In this document: piece after piece, positions 28,018 through 38,464 of the stretch
Numbering within the stretch: position 1 is the first letter of the stretch
How the letters are laid out: each line of letters starts with the position of its first letter
NCBI GenBank assembly: GCA_946811185.2
Contig: OX328099.1
Location: 15,279,859 to 15,343,858, forward strand
Source of the DNA: Hippopus hippopus
Lineage: Eukaryota; Mollusca; Bivalvia; Cardiida; Cardiidae
Length of the DNA: 64,000 nucleotides
Direction: 5' to 3'
The notes under the pieces: generated by a model
Told to the model about the DNA's origin: nothing
The model's input: the letters and a program-made list of their open reading frames with translations, nothing else
Database searches by the model: none
Position numbers and translations under genes: made by a program

Positions 28018-31000
28018 GTGAGTCTTTAAGAATGGGAGATCTCTTTTTTACATCTCAATCTATATATACTCAACAAAAAAAGTTAAGCAAATTGTGTTTG
28101 AGGGGCTATTGCAAAAGATGTGGAACATTCTAAGGATTTTTAATTTCACAGTATTATAAAGCATCCACTTTTCTTCAAAAGGATGCTTTATTTGAATTTA
28201 TAGCACCAATAGCGGCTTAAATAATCACTGTCAAAGTTGACTGGTCTTCAAGTCATTTTTCGCAAAATTGCAATATTGATTGGTTTGAGTAAAGACTGTC
28301 ACTGTAGAGTCTCAACCAAAAAGCCTTTTCAAAATTGGCACCAGGCTATTTACCTATCTCAGGTAATTTGAACAATACTTTTTAGACTGAGTTGACATTT
28401 CAATTTTCAAATCGGTTCAATATCTCCATTGCTATCATCCTGAAAGGCCAAGATTCTTTCGTCAGAAAAAAAAGTGGTCTCATTGACTTGCCAGAGCGCT
28501 CACCAGCCATGTCTCCCTTTGAACATGTGTGGGACATTCTGGGACTGAGGTTACGATGCAGAATACTGGTACCACTTCCAAGCTCTTGCTGTGGCGCTAC
28601 AGGAGGAATGAAGACTGGTTCCTTAGTTCCAAATCGCCAGAATTAATCGGCGTATGCGACACCAGTGAACGTTCTTATTTGCCGCTGAAGGGGGACACAT
28701 TTGTTACTGCAGGGTTATTTTGGACATTCTCATCTTCTATACATGACATTCAAGGCTATCATGAGAAGGGACTTAGTTAAATTTCATGTGACAGTTAAAG
28801 GAATTGAATTTTAATTTATAAAATCTTACAGCTTATATTCATGACTGTGTTTTGCATAAAAACAAGGAATACTCTGTAGACACTCATATTGCGAAAAATG
28901 ACTTTTACCACTGGGTTACTTGACACAGTGCCACAACAAGGATATTAGTGCTATGAAGCTGAAGGAAATATTTTTTTCAAACAATGAAATGTATCTAACA
29001 AAATTAATAAAAATTGAAAAATTGTTTGTTTTGGTAATCTTTTGGTCCATGGTTTTCTGAGATTTCCTTAACTTTTTTTGTTGAGTATATATATAATTTA
29101 GTTAACCCAAATACAGTTTTCCCTACAAATAATGATTTGCTTTCTGGATATAACTCTCCGTAAAAACTTCCACGACCATCAGTATATTTAAAAACGCATC
29201 ACTTGTTGTAGGTTAAAAATCAGCCTGAAGATGACAAGTTTTGATATAATTTATCTTTAATGTTATTTTCTTGTTAATCCATTGACTGAGGCACAAAGTT
29301 TCATAATTTTTCTAGAATTTTAGAATTTCAGGGGCCGTATTCGACAACCACTCTAAAAAGCATTCTTAGTTAAATTGGAGATTTAGGAAGATATAACATG
29401 CCTGCTTTTCTTAACGAAATGGCTCAGCCATTCAGAAATTACGTTACTTTCAAATCTAGAATATCTTCGCGAATTAGAGCATGAATATTATCAATGATGC
29501 TGAATACGCGCGCTAGTTGCTTTACCCGGTCATTCTTTATTGAATTTGAAGGAGTTCGACTTTAAAACCAACCTTGCGAAACATTGAAAGTCAATATAAT
29601 TTGAGGTCTGTTACACGAAATAATGTAAAACAAACTGTTCTTTAGGAACTTTTTTTTTTCCAGCTTGACACCATATTTCCAAAACCACATGGGAAAAAAA
29701 GCCGTTTTTAACCGGAGATGTGTTTAAATATTCTTTAATGTATTCTTATCAGTGAATTACTATGATTCCACACTGAGTAATACCACTAGTGATGATAAAT
29801 ATGATATCATCGCTAGTGATGATATAGTTTTAGAATGTTTGCCGGAACTACTTTTTTCCTATATTGCTCATATTGTACCATTATATGATATTTATTAGAA
29901 TAAAAAGAGGTGCATTAGGAATATAATAAATAGGATAATCAACTGGTTGTGAGTGATATTACAAATCTGTCACTCGAATGGGGTGTGATGCTGTTAAAAA
30001 ACGCGTTCGGACTCGTTTTTTCAACCACATCAAACCCTATTCTAGTGACAGATTTTTAATATTAAACTCAACCAGTTGATTATCTTCTATTTAAACAACC
30101 GCTTTACATCATTTTAAAGGTTCGATATGGCAGAAAAGTTCTACTATCGTGGATTCACAACCGGTCGAAGGCGTACTGTGGTGGTACGTGGTCCAACACC
30201 TATATGGAAAACCCGTTATTTCATGCTGCGTTAGTTGTGAAATAGACAGCTGGTGCAGGTCTTTCTCGTTCAACTTGAATACCAAAAACTGTACATTATT
30301 TACGGATGTATTTATGACGCCGCAGGGAAATGAACAAGTATCGAGCGGCACTGAATATTTCACAGGTATGTCAGTTTTTCTGTTATCACATACTGCTAAA
30401 AAAAATCCAACTCATTTTTTATCCTTTACTAGGTTACAGAATTTTAGATTTTTCTAAATTGAAAGCGTTTTTCAGACGGAAATTTTAATTGCTGTGCGGA
30501 TAATACGATTTGACCTCCCACAATGAGTAGAAAACGTGGTGGAAGAAGGAGAAAATGCTGGTTACCATCATTTTCTCCTTTTCCCACAACGCTTTTTAAA
30601 AGCTTTCGTTGACGGGGTCGTTAAAACAGGCGACTGTTTGGTAAAGGATTAAAACCCCTGCAAAACCATTGTTCTCGGGGCGTTCTTAAATCAGTCATTG
30701 TGTCTGTCCTTCTATGTGTTGCATTTACATTGGTACACGCATGCGCATAGATACATGAATATTTGTGTCGCAAACTCTTTCTTCATTTTGTTGTTATAGG
30801 ATAAAAAATGTTGTTGAACTGAATTAACCTTTTCAGTGCCATAGTCGAAACGTTGGCTTTTGTGGACGGCAAAGAGACCAGGTTCCGTATTCACCAACCA
30901 TTCTGAAGAATATTCTTGGTCAAATTCTCAAGAATTTTCTATATGTAAAAGTAACACAACTTCTGATTGGCAAATGGTCAAGCCAATAAGAAGTTGTGTT

Positions 31001-32765
31001 ACTTTCATTTTAGAAAATAATTCTACATATGACTAAGAATATTCTTAAGAATGGTTGGTGAAGACGGACCCTGGCAATAAAGGATGTACAGTCTGGTCCT
31101 ACATCTATACCGTCCACTTCTATAGTCAAGCATATAAGATAAAAGGCTCTCTAACTTTCAGTGTGATTTTTCAGCCATCGAAACAGGTCAAGTTTATATA
31201 CGGCATTGAATGAGTGTACGAGAACATTATCTTCCGCAAGGTGGCTTTTTTCAAATATACGAGTATAACTATCTGATTTGGGCATTCTTGGTACAGAACC
31301 GGACTACTTTTCAAAGCGGCATTCGTTTTAGCGAATTTCAAAATGAAATATACGTTTACTCACTAAACCACTATCTAGTACGATTCATCCAGCCATGTTT
31401 AGATAGCATATAACCTATGTACCAATCATTTATAAACACAGCCTCTATAAGCTTTGGAAATAGCCCCGGTTGATGCCCAGCATGTTCGGGACTTTATTTC
31501 TGTTGTCAGCCTGTTGCATAAATTCCGGTTTTCCCCATGACTATATTTAGAAACTGTATACATAGATTTGCAGTAAACAATGGTATTTCTTTGAATTATT
31601 TTTTCTATTTGAAGTTGTAATATTCTGTAATTAAAAAAATGGCTTGATTCTTCTACAGATACATATATTATTTACAGCCGTTTTCCGCATGCTACATTGT
31701 ATTTTTAGCGGCAATTTATGCACCGCGTATCAATATTCATCCTGTACAGGATAGTGATGCGTCATAGCAGACAGGTCTATCTTCGAAGAATATGACATGT
31801 ACAGACAACGAGTAAGAGAATCGAAAGATGTGCAAGCCGCAATTTTTAGATGGATGTTTTTTTTGTGACTGAATAAAACTCTCATTGATGAATTATCTCC
31901 CTTTGAATTTAGACATTTTTTCTGCATAATGGATAGAAAGGTTAGAAAGGTTATAGGTTAGAACTTCCGTATGCTCTGTCACAGCGCTTGGCCGAGGTTT
32001 TAACTCTTACGCAGGGGACAATCTGTGTTTTTTTTTTAACCTGGCCAAATTAAAAGCATTTGCAGGTCAAAAATTCAAGTAAGGTTAAAGTGAAATGAGC
32101 CATGCTTCGGCAAAATGAGGGTTAATGCACTTTGTCTGAAAACCGGCTGATTCAAGAGGTAGAATGTCCTTCGACATGCAGAAAAATGACTAATAGCTAA
32201 AAAAGGTTACGACCAAGTTCAGCCAGCCCAGATGCATTAAATTCGCCTTTCACAGAGTGAAATTTTCTTTAATAGCGTAGAGAAAGTGCTTAAAAAGCAG
32301 AAAATGTTGGTGTCAGGAGGCATTGTAATGGAATTAAAGATGTGCCATGCTCCGGCAAAAAGGGGGCTTAATGCATCTCCGTGATGCATTATATCAAGCA
32401 AGTCATCCCATAGTCACGGATCCATATTTTTAACAACGGACTGGATCTGAAGGTAGAATGGTCCTTTACCATGCAGAAAATTCACCAATGGCAAAAAGTT
32501 TGGACATAAGTCAGCCTACGCGGACTGCGATACATTTTGCAGATGCATTAGACCCTTTTTCACAGATAATGTCTTAATTGTAATTTCAGATACGTCAGTA
32601 ACGACGTCTACAAGTACCACAAGCACAACGACTACAACGACATCTACAACGTCAACCACATCTACGACGTCAACCACGTCTACGACTTCAACCACGTCTA
32701 CGACTTCAACCACAACACCAACAACGACTACAGTGAACACAGGCTCTGAAGATGACGACGACTAG
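27960..32765 (+). CDS. Secreted PAN/apple-like domain protein with Thr-rich mucin-like tail (3 exons)
   Basis: Joined model: exons 27960-28017, 30120-30365 and 32590-32765, 159 residues. Exon 1 encodes a signal peptide (MVTFLIYVILHFVCFGVTK) and ends AAAAG/gtgagt. Exon 2 follows attttaaag and encodes a PAN/apple-like module with GKPVISCCVSCEIDSWCRSF...NTKNCTLF, ending CACAG/gtatgt. Exon 3 follows gtaatttcag and is almost pure Thr/Ser (TTSTSTTSTT type) with a final GSEDDDD. Each exon leaves one base and the next supplies two, so all junctions are in frame; the three pieces were found independently, which supports the model. Expected product: a small extracellular protein with carbohydrate- or protein-binding potential and a heavily O-glycosylated acidic tail. 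Intron 1 holds a dead Tc1/mariner copy. Further upstream exons are not needed because the ATG and signal peptide are present. Confidence 0.72.
28069..29085 (+). mobile_element. Tc1/mariner-type DNA transposon, inactivated
   Basis: The 1017-bp element has inverted ends CTCAACAAAAAAAGTTAAG (28069) and CTTAACTTTTTTTGTTGAG (complement, ending 29085), in TATATATA context as expected for TA insertion. Around 28480-28560 a fragment of transposase is readable: DLPERSPAMSPFEHVWDILG, matching the C-terminal region of the Tc1 catalytic domain. The frame is broken on both sides and the rest is unreadable. It sits in intron 1 of the PAN/mucin-like gene. Confidence 0.85.
29332..29470. repeat. Decayed M5 copy
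   Basis: GGGCCGTATTCGACAACCA, AGCATTCTTAG and TTACGTTACTTTCAAATCTA are recognisable. Confidence 0.5.
29934..30084. repeat. 150-bp foldback element just before exon 2
   Basis: Arms GATAATCAACTGGTTG...ATCTGTCACT and AGTGACAGAT...CAACCAGTTGATTATC are inverted with an AACGCG centre. It ends 35 bp before exon 2 of the PAN/mucin-like gene. Confidence 0.75.
30120..30365 (+). CDS. Exon 2 (PAN/apple-like domain)
   Basis: 246 nt, 2+81 codons+1. The acceptor is ACATCATTTTAAAG and the donor GTATGTCAG. Cys pattern CC-x2-C-x6-C then NCTLF. Confidence 0.7.
30426..30651 (-). repeat. M1 element
   Basis: Hairpin AGAAAATGCTGGTTACCATC, one arm mutated; right end GACTGTTTGGTAAAGGATTAA-like. Confidence 0.75.
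30824..31212 (+). repeat. M4 variant split by an M5 insertion
   Basis: The left part runs from TTAACCTTTTCAGTGCCATA to GGACGGCAAAGAGACCA. The right part starts GGCAATAAAGGATGTACAG and runs to ATACGGCATTGAATGAG. The M5 copy lies between. Confidence 0.65.
30888..31072. mobile_element. M5 element inserted in M4
   Basis: Complete copy: GTTCCGTATTCACCAACCA to TGGTTGGTGAAGACGGACC, with ACACAACTTCTGATTGGC mirrored at the centre. Confidence 0.75.
31215..31812. repeat. Unclassified interspersed repeat (partner at 44195-44530)
   Basis: CATTATCTTCCGCA, TTTGGGCATTCT, TACAGAACCGGACTACTTTT, CATATAACCTATG and GTGATGCGTCATAG..GACAGGTC..CTTCGAAGAATATGACATG are shared with the second copy, which lacks about 260 bp in the middle. 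Confidence 0.65.
32097..32262 (-). repeat. M2 element, reverse, internally deleted
   Basis: GAGCCATGCTTCGGCAAAAT, CCTTCGACATGCAGAAAAAT and TTCGCCTTTCACAGAG; the hairpin core is reduced to CAGCCAGCC. Confidence 0.6.
32342..32575 (-). repeat. M2 element, reverse, ending 15 bp before exon 3
   Basis: TGCCATGCTCCGGCAAAAAG to TTAGACCCTTTTTCACAGAT; core TCAGCCTACGCGGACTGCG. Its pyrimidine-rich end lies in the splice-acceptor region of exon 3. Confidence 0.7.
32590..32765 (+). CDS. Exon 3 (Thr-rich mucin-like tail) and stop
   Basis: 176 nt after GTAATTTCAG. ACG/ACA/ACC Thr codons alternate with TCT/TCA Ser in a 12-bp-like periodicity (ACGTCAACCACG), ending VNTGSEDDDD and TAG at 32763-32765. Confidence 0.7.
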
Positions 32766-32812
32766 ATTTCTAGTTTAATCCATATCTTGCTAAGTTATAT
32801 AATGAGCAGACC

Positions 32813-33082
32813 ATATGAGCCATGCTCTGTGAAAAGGTGGTTTATTGCATCTGCATCAAATAGCGACCCAGGTCAGCCTTTGCGAACAACACATTATGAT
32901 CTGGGTCAATCTTTTTTGCTATTGGTAAATTTTGTGAATGTCAAAGGACAAGTCTACCTCATGATGCAGTCTGTTGTTAAACAAATTCAATTGTATGGAT
33001 CCATGATTAAATGATGACTTGCTTGGTATAATGCATCACGGATACGCATTAAACCCCCCTTTGCCAGAGCATTGCTCATTTC
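32813..33082 (+). repeat. M2 element, full length
   Basis: GAGCCATGCTCTGTGAAAAG to TTTGCCAGAGCATTGCTC; the core hairpin is damaged on its right arm. Confidence 0.75.
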
Positions 33083-33119
33083 ATCATTTATTTAGCATAC
33101 TCCTGTCATAAGTAAGTGT

Positions 33120-33480
33120 ATTTTACAGCATGTGTAGTACAAGATTAGCCTGTACATCTGTAAAGTCTGATCTTGATCTATACTCTCCTATCTGCTATCA
33201 ACGATTTGAAATTAAAGACTCATTTGATGCCTCTAAACGTAATTAAACTTTTCCTTTTCATGCACGAGCATTTAGTAATACTAATCGTTCAACCGCTATA
33301 TAAATTAGATTTTACATCCAATGGTGAGGCAAATAATGCAGATTCAATTTCTTTTTCGCCGTAAAATCACGTCATACCAGAAAGTGTAGATCCAAGATCA
33401 GATTGCACGTTCTCTGCAGAATGTTCTTAGTCTGCCCTAGCACCAAAGCGCCATGAGTGTCCCTTAACAGCATAAGGCTA
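33120..33480. repeat. M4 fragments
   Basis: GTCTGATCTTGATCTATACT near 33160 and GTGTAGATCCAAGATCAGAT near 33385, the second followed by CATGAGTGTCCCTTA. Both are partial copies. Confidence 0.45.
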
Positions 33481-33731
33481 AAATTAGAGTCGCAAGTTCT
33501 TGATTGATGCCATTTTGCAGGGCTCTTTTTGGACAATGTTTTTCTTTATTCTACATCCATATTAAAGCATGGAGAAGGAATAGTGAAATCGAGTTGTTCG
33601 CCTGTACGTCCGTCCATCCGTAGGTGCAGTTTTGTGTCCTTTTCTCCTTCAAGTCCTTTATAGATTTAGCTTACAGTATACATGTATTTTAATAGAAGCT
33701 TTTCAATCATGGAAACTTTTGCACCTTTAGT

Positions 33732-33957
33732 GGGGGCCTGCCTGGCTCAGTGGCAAAGTGTCGGACTCGTGACCTGGAGGCCCCGGGTTCGAGCCGCACT
33801 GGTTCCATCTGGTTTTTTCGTAGGAGTGTCCTTGGGTAAGAAACCTCAGAGCCCCAGCCTAGTACTGGTGAAATCCAGGAAATATATGAAAATGTGAGCT
33901 GTCGCCATGATATGACTGAAATAATGTTAAAAGCGGCTTAAAACACCATTCAATCAA
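33732..33957 (+). mobile_element. tRNA-derived SINE (same family as 11116)
   Basis: Box A TGGCTCAGTGG, box B GGGTTCGAGCC (33785-33795), CCTAGTACTGGTGAAATCCA, 3' domain CATGATATGACTGAAATAAT and an ATTCAATC tail. Confidence 0.85.
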
Positions 33958-33974
33958 GCTTCTTTAGTTTTCGT

Positions 33975-34896
33975 CATAGGGGTCCGTAGTTTGACTCCAG
34001 GCACCCATAGACTATATAGTATAAACAAGGGATTTAACTGTATGCAGTCCGTTACTCGCCCCCGGTTACAAAAAAACAACGTATCTTTTCTACCCCATCA
34101 GTTATTCTCCTAATTTTTTCTACAGCTGAGAGCTAAAACATTTTTCTACCTGAAAAACATAACTGTTTGTCAGTGGCTAATGCAGTCTGGCTGATACATT
34201 CGCTCGAACTTGTAAAGTCGCTCAAAAATCTTCGCCATTGACACGGGTTCGTACATTTGATACTGACGTTCGCGCATATAAACTAATGAAATTTCTCGTT
34301 CCAAACAGTGTCACCGTACTGTAACGTGACAAAAAGGTGTGAGCAGCTGTACGAAATTTCATTGGTTGAATTCACGACTGTTAGTACATATAAACCGATG
34401 AAATTTCTCGTTCCAAACAATGTCACATGACAGAAGATGGCTGCAGCTGTTCGAAATAAGAACGTGGATCACAAATTCAACGAATTCTGAGGCGTTTCGT
34501 CGTTATTGAAGATAAAGACTATAGGTCAGTAGTATTTTTAAACATGCTTAAAGGGTGGGTGCCGCTAATGCTGCGTTTCATTGGATCTAAAGTGCATTTT
34601 ATATCTTGAAAACGGATGTACCAACCCGTGTCAATGGCGCTGACTTTTGAGCGAGTTTACAAGTTCGAGCGAATGTATCAGCCAGACTGCATTAGCCACT
34701 GACAAACAGTTGTGTTTTTCTGGTAGAAAAATGTTTTAGCTCTCAGCTGTAGAAAAAAATAGGAGAATAACTGATGGGGTAGAAAAGATACGTTGTTTTT
34801 TGTAACCGGGGGCGAGTAACGGACTGCATACAGTTAAATCCCTTGTTTATACTATATAGTCTATGGGTGCCAGGAGTCAAACTACGGACCCCTATG
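33975..34896. mobile_element. 922-bp foldback DNA transposon with 8-bp target duplication
   Basis: Inverted repeats of about 280 bp: CATAGGGGTCCGTAGTTTGA at the left edge (33975) and its complement ending at 34896. GTTTTCGT at 33967-33974 and again at 34897-34904 is an exact 8-bp target duplication. The centre has a short direct repeat (CATATAAACTAATGAAATTT and CATATAAACCGATGAAATTT). There is no transposase frame. An 8-bp duplication fits hAT- or P-type mobilisation; the superfamily is not settled by the ends. Confidence 0.85.
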
Positions 34897-34984
34897 GTTT
34901 TCGTAATAACTGGTCAACTATTAAATGAGTTCAGTGTCTTTGAGGTTTTCCCTGATCCAGTGACAAGGCTAGCGGTGGGAGATA

Positions 34985-35168
34985 TTCATCGGGCTGCTAC
35001 AGTTCGCTGTGGCTTTTGCAGACGGTATAGATCAAGATCAGACTGGACAGAACGTGTTTATTCAAGCCTGTAACATAAAGTAACATAAAACTATTCAAAA
35101 GTTTCAATGGATTGTATTTTCGGCCATTAAAAGAGGGCGGGTCATATATTTAGCGCTGAAAGAATTAA
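34985..35168 (+). repeat. M4 variant, 3' portion complete
   Basis: CTTTTGCAGACGGTATAGAT, CAAGATCAGACTGGACAGAA and TTTAGCGCTGAAAGAATTAA. Confidence 0.6.
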
Positions 35169-35191
35169 AGTCAGTAATTGTGTCTTAAAAC

Positions 35192-35394
35192 TTAAGCTGC
35201 TAAGCACGACTCACTGACCTTTTGCGGACAGTGTAGATCAAGATCAGACTGCACAGAACGTGCAGTCTGATCTTGGATCCACACTGTCCGATAAGGAGAT
35301 AATTTTCTCCAAAATAAGTTTGAAAAAGCATTATTCGGGTTTTTACTATCGGATTGAAAGTTTTATTTAACGTTTTTAGCAGGATTAGGGTTAA
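35192..35394 (+). mobile_element. M4 element with TTAA at both ends
   Basis: TTAA at 35192-35195 and 35391-35394. The hairpin GTGTAGATCAAGATCAGACT/AGTCTGATCTTGGATCCACA is centred on CAGAACGTG; the right end is GCAGGATTAGGG. Confidence 0.85.
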
Positions 35395-35489
35395 GGAGGT
35401 GACGATTTACAAATCGAACTCTGCCGTTTAACTATACAGTGGCGTAGCTAGCGCAAAATAAAGTCTACGCAAAGGTGATACCGAAGGTA

Positions 35490-35708
35490 TTAACCCTTTA
35501 TCACATAATCCCGATAACGACCCCAAGGAAAATTACTTTTGAAAACATTGTGGGAAAAGGAGAAAATGCTGGTAACCAGAATTTTCTCCTTTAACCACAA
35601 TGTCCATTTCGAAGAAAAATTTCCCAATTTCTGTTACATTTACATTGTCGTCTGCAAATGTCTTCTATTTAGACCAGTCTAAAATTTTGTCGTGTAGAAA
35701 AGAGCTAA
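35490..35708 (+). repeat. M1 element, full length
   Basis: TTAACCCTTTATCACATAAT on the left; hairpin AGAAAATGCTGGTAACCAGA; right end GTGTAGAAAAGAGCTAA. Confidence 0.8.
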
Positions 35709-36282
35709 CCGAGGAGCGAAGTGTCGAGAGAGGGGTGGGGGATTTCCAAGGAGGGTCTTACCCCCCAAAAATGCTTGAATTGTAGAAGCTGTTTGGTTGC
35801 CTCGGGTGACGGTTTTTTTCTTTGGCAAACTTGTCTTTCTGTTCTTTTGCAAAATGTACGCAACTGCGTTTTTGCGTAAAGGCAACTGCGACCTTGCAAT
35901 ACCTAGCCTAAAAGTAGAATTCACAATCAAAAGAACGTTAACAATTCCAATTCACCTACCATGAATACAATTTGTCAAAGGCAATTTTACTTCACTGCTT
36001 CGCATTTCGCAAACCGGAAGGTTGTAACCGAAAGCTTAAATAAAGTCCCAAACCTTTTACAAGTGTGAAAACATAGAAACAACCATTGACGTCAAAAAGC
36101 CGATTCACATATCATATATACGTTTAATTATGTAGTCGAACAAAGACAACTCGAGTTGTATATAGTTTCTTTTCTCCTTGCACAAAACAAGGGAGATAAT
36201 TCTGAAAAACTGCATTCAACAGAGAAAGTAGTCTTATTCAAAAGGTACAATCAACTTTCGTTATATTACATGTATAATAATC

Positions 36283-36543
36283 GGGCCATGCTCTGTCGAA
36301 GCGGGGTTTAATGCATCTGCAAAAAGTATCGACCCATGTCAGCCTGCGCAGTCCGCGCAGGCTGACCTATGTCAAAACTTTTTGCTTTTTTGTAAAGTTT
36401 CAGCATGTCCAAGGACCATTTTACCGCAGGAATCAGCCGATTTTTAGCATAACTGTACTTTATGGCTCCATAATTATGTGATAACTTTCTTTGTATAATG
36501 CATCATGGAGATGCATTAAACCCCTATTTCCGACAGCATGGCC
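36283..36543 (+). repeat. M2 element, full length
   Basis: Intact core CAGCCTGCGCAGTCCGCGCA and flanking GTATCGACCCATGT. Right end CCCTATTTCCGACAGCATGG. Confidence 0.8.
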
Positions 36544-36776
36544 TTATCTTAATTAAAGATCACCTAGCTAATGCTAGAATATACCTTTTATATACTTCGA
36601 ATTTTATATAAGTGTTTTATAATCTCTAGTATGAAAGAGAACATGCCGTAAACACGCTTTATTTGAATCCCATTTTAATCCAAAGCGGCAAATCTAAGAC
36701 TATTTTCAGCTTTGTTAGCATTTACTCTGTTTCCCTCAATGTTTTCAAAAGCCGTCTTTTCAGATCGTTTTTGAGC

Positions 36777-36987
36777 TTAAGCTTTTGGCTGCTAAGCACG
36801 ACTCAATTGCCTGTTGCGGACAGTGTAGATCAAGATCAGAATGCACAGAACGTGCAGTCAGATCTGAATCTGCACTGTCCGATAGGGGGATTTTTCACCC
36901 TCAAATATAGCTCTGAAATTGCAAAACTGTTGGTTTTGCTATCGGCTTGAAAGTTCCAATTAACTTATTTAGCAGGTTTAGGGTACA
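36777..36987 (+). mobile_element. M4 element (joined on the left to an M1 fragment at 36722-36776)
   Basis: The left TTAA is at 36777-36780. Centre GTGTAGATCAAGATCAGAAT around CAGAACGTG; right end TTAGCAGGTTTAGGG. The preceding CCCTCAATGTTTTCAAAAGC is M1 sequence cut off by this element. Confidence 0.7.
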
Positions 36988-37064
36988 TTTTATTGTCAAA
37001 ACTTTACAATTCCATGATTTGTCATACATAAGAAAAACTGCGTTGTTTTTGAGTCTGCCAATGT

Positions 37065-37293
37065 ATTATCCCTTTACCAGACGACAAAATTTTAGCCTTG
37101 TCCAAACTGAAAGCATTTGCAAACGACAATTTCAATGTGGCTCAAATGGTGCAATTTTTCTTGGATGGCTAGAAAAAATTGTGGGAAAATGAGAAAAACG
37201 CTGGTAACCAGCATTTTCTCCTTTTCCCACAATTTTTTCAAAGGGCTTCTTTCCTAGAGTCGATAAAAGTCAGCATTGTGTGGTAAAGGGGTA
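37065..37293 (-). repeat. M1 element, full length
   Basis: CCCTTTACCAGACGACAAAA on the left; hairpin centre GCTGGTAACCAGC; right GTGTGGTAAAGGGGTAA. Confidence 0.8.
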
Positions 37294-37436
37294 ATCCATC
37301 TAAACTGTATAAGCGTGCACTTTTTCCTGTCTGTAACGTTGTATTATTTGCTAGAAAGGAGCCATCAGATAATATAAACGACAAGACACGTTTTGGACAT
37401 CATAAAATATTTAGTTTCCGAATCTATTTTAGACTC

Positions 37437-38464
37437 CTAATCTTCATGTCTCTCACCTATCTCTTTATTGTTCGTTGGGAAATCATAAATATGATCTGCG
37501 GTATCATAATCCGATTCTACATAATCAAACGTTGTAGCTGGATCATATTCAACATAGTTTTCCGTTGTATCAGACATAGCCTCTAGATTTATGTCTTTTT
37601 CACTCGTAAATTCAGGATGACTTAAATCATTGTTTGGCATTCTGACTGTATCGGAAGATTCCCTCTTTGAAAGACGAGGCTGTGGAATAGGAGCCTTAGA
37701 GGGTTTACGTTCAACGGATTGCGTTTCCGTTTCATTGAACACTGCTGGCTTTCCAGATGTCCTTGATACATTGTCAACTATCATCTCTGAATTTTCTTCT
37801 GTTGTAATGTTTGTCACACTCGTCGTATTTCTTCTAAGAGTCTCGTGATTCATATATAATTCATCACTTTCAGGCTTAGCAGTTTTACAATCGCCCCCGT
37901 CGTCTGAATTCTTCGTTTCTTTGTCATTTACCTTTTCTGAGGACGAAAGTTCTATCCCCACTGGACTGTCGTTTATATGTATAACCTCACCAGGTGCAAT
38001 TTTTGCAAGTTCATACCCACCCGGAACTGTTTTTGAATTTTTTGAGTCTTCTGAATACGAATGTTTTGCCTCAGATTTCTTTTCAAGATCATTTTCTACA
38101 TTAGAATCGTTTTCAAACCTCGTCGGGTCCGTTTCCTCTGTAACACTCTCCTCGACTTTGAAAGATTTCGTAACTTTGTCGAAAACTACTGCTGTCTTTT
38201 CCTCAAATTGTTTCAATCCTTTTAACGAGGAATTCTTATTTCTACTTAGGGGAGGAGCTTTATATATTTCTGATCCTTCACTTTGTGTAACGGTTACACT
38301 TATTGATCCGCCTGCAGATGAGGTGTGTGGATAAAATTCTTCATCTACCGAGTCGTCGTCATCATACATAGACACACTTGAAACTGGAAACGGACTACTA
38401 GGTTGCATCTCCATTTCTGTTTCCATAACATCATAGACATCATAGTCTACGACGGTGCTTACAT
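37437..38464 (-). CDS. Last exon: cytoplasmic tail with Tyr motifs and stop
   Basis: The acceptor is CACTTCATTTCTTACAG. 2+341 codons then TAG at 37439-37437. Rich in Glu/Asp/Ser/Thr; Tyr motifs cluster in the last 40 residues. The frame extends further upstream only through intron sequence. Confidence 0.8.

Noticed and set aside
28392..28780. Two overlapping frames as an active Tc1 transposase
   Set aside because: Only a short catalytic-domain stretch is recognisable, frames are broken and the N-terminal half is absent; treated as a dead element.
32516..32740. Minus-strand frame of repeating Val-Val-Asp codons
   Set aside because: It is the exact antisense of the Thr-rich exon, which has splice sites and phase support on the plus strand.
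33732..33957. Functional tRNA gene
   Set aside because: Boxes A and B are present but the acceptor stem does not pair and the sequence continues into a SINE body and tail.
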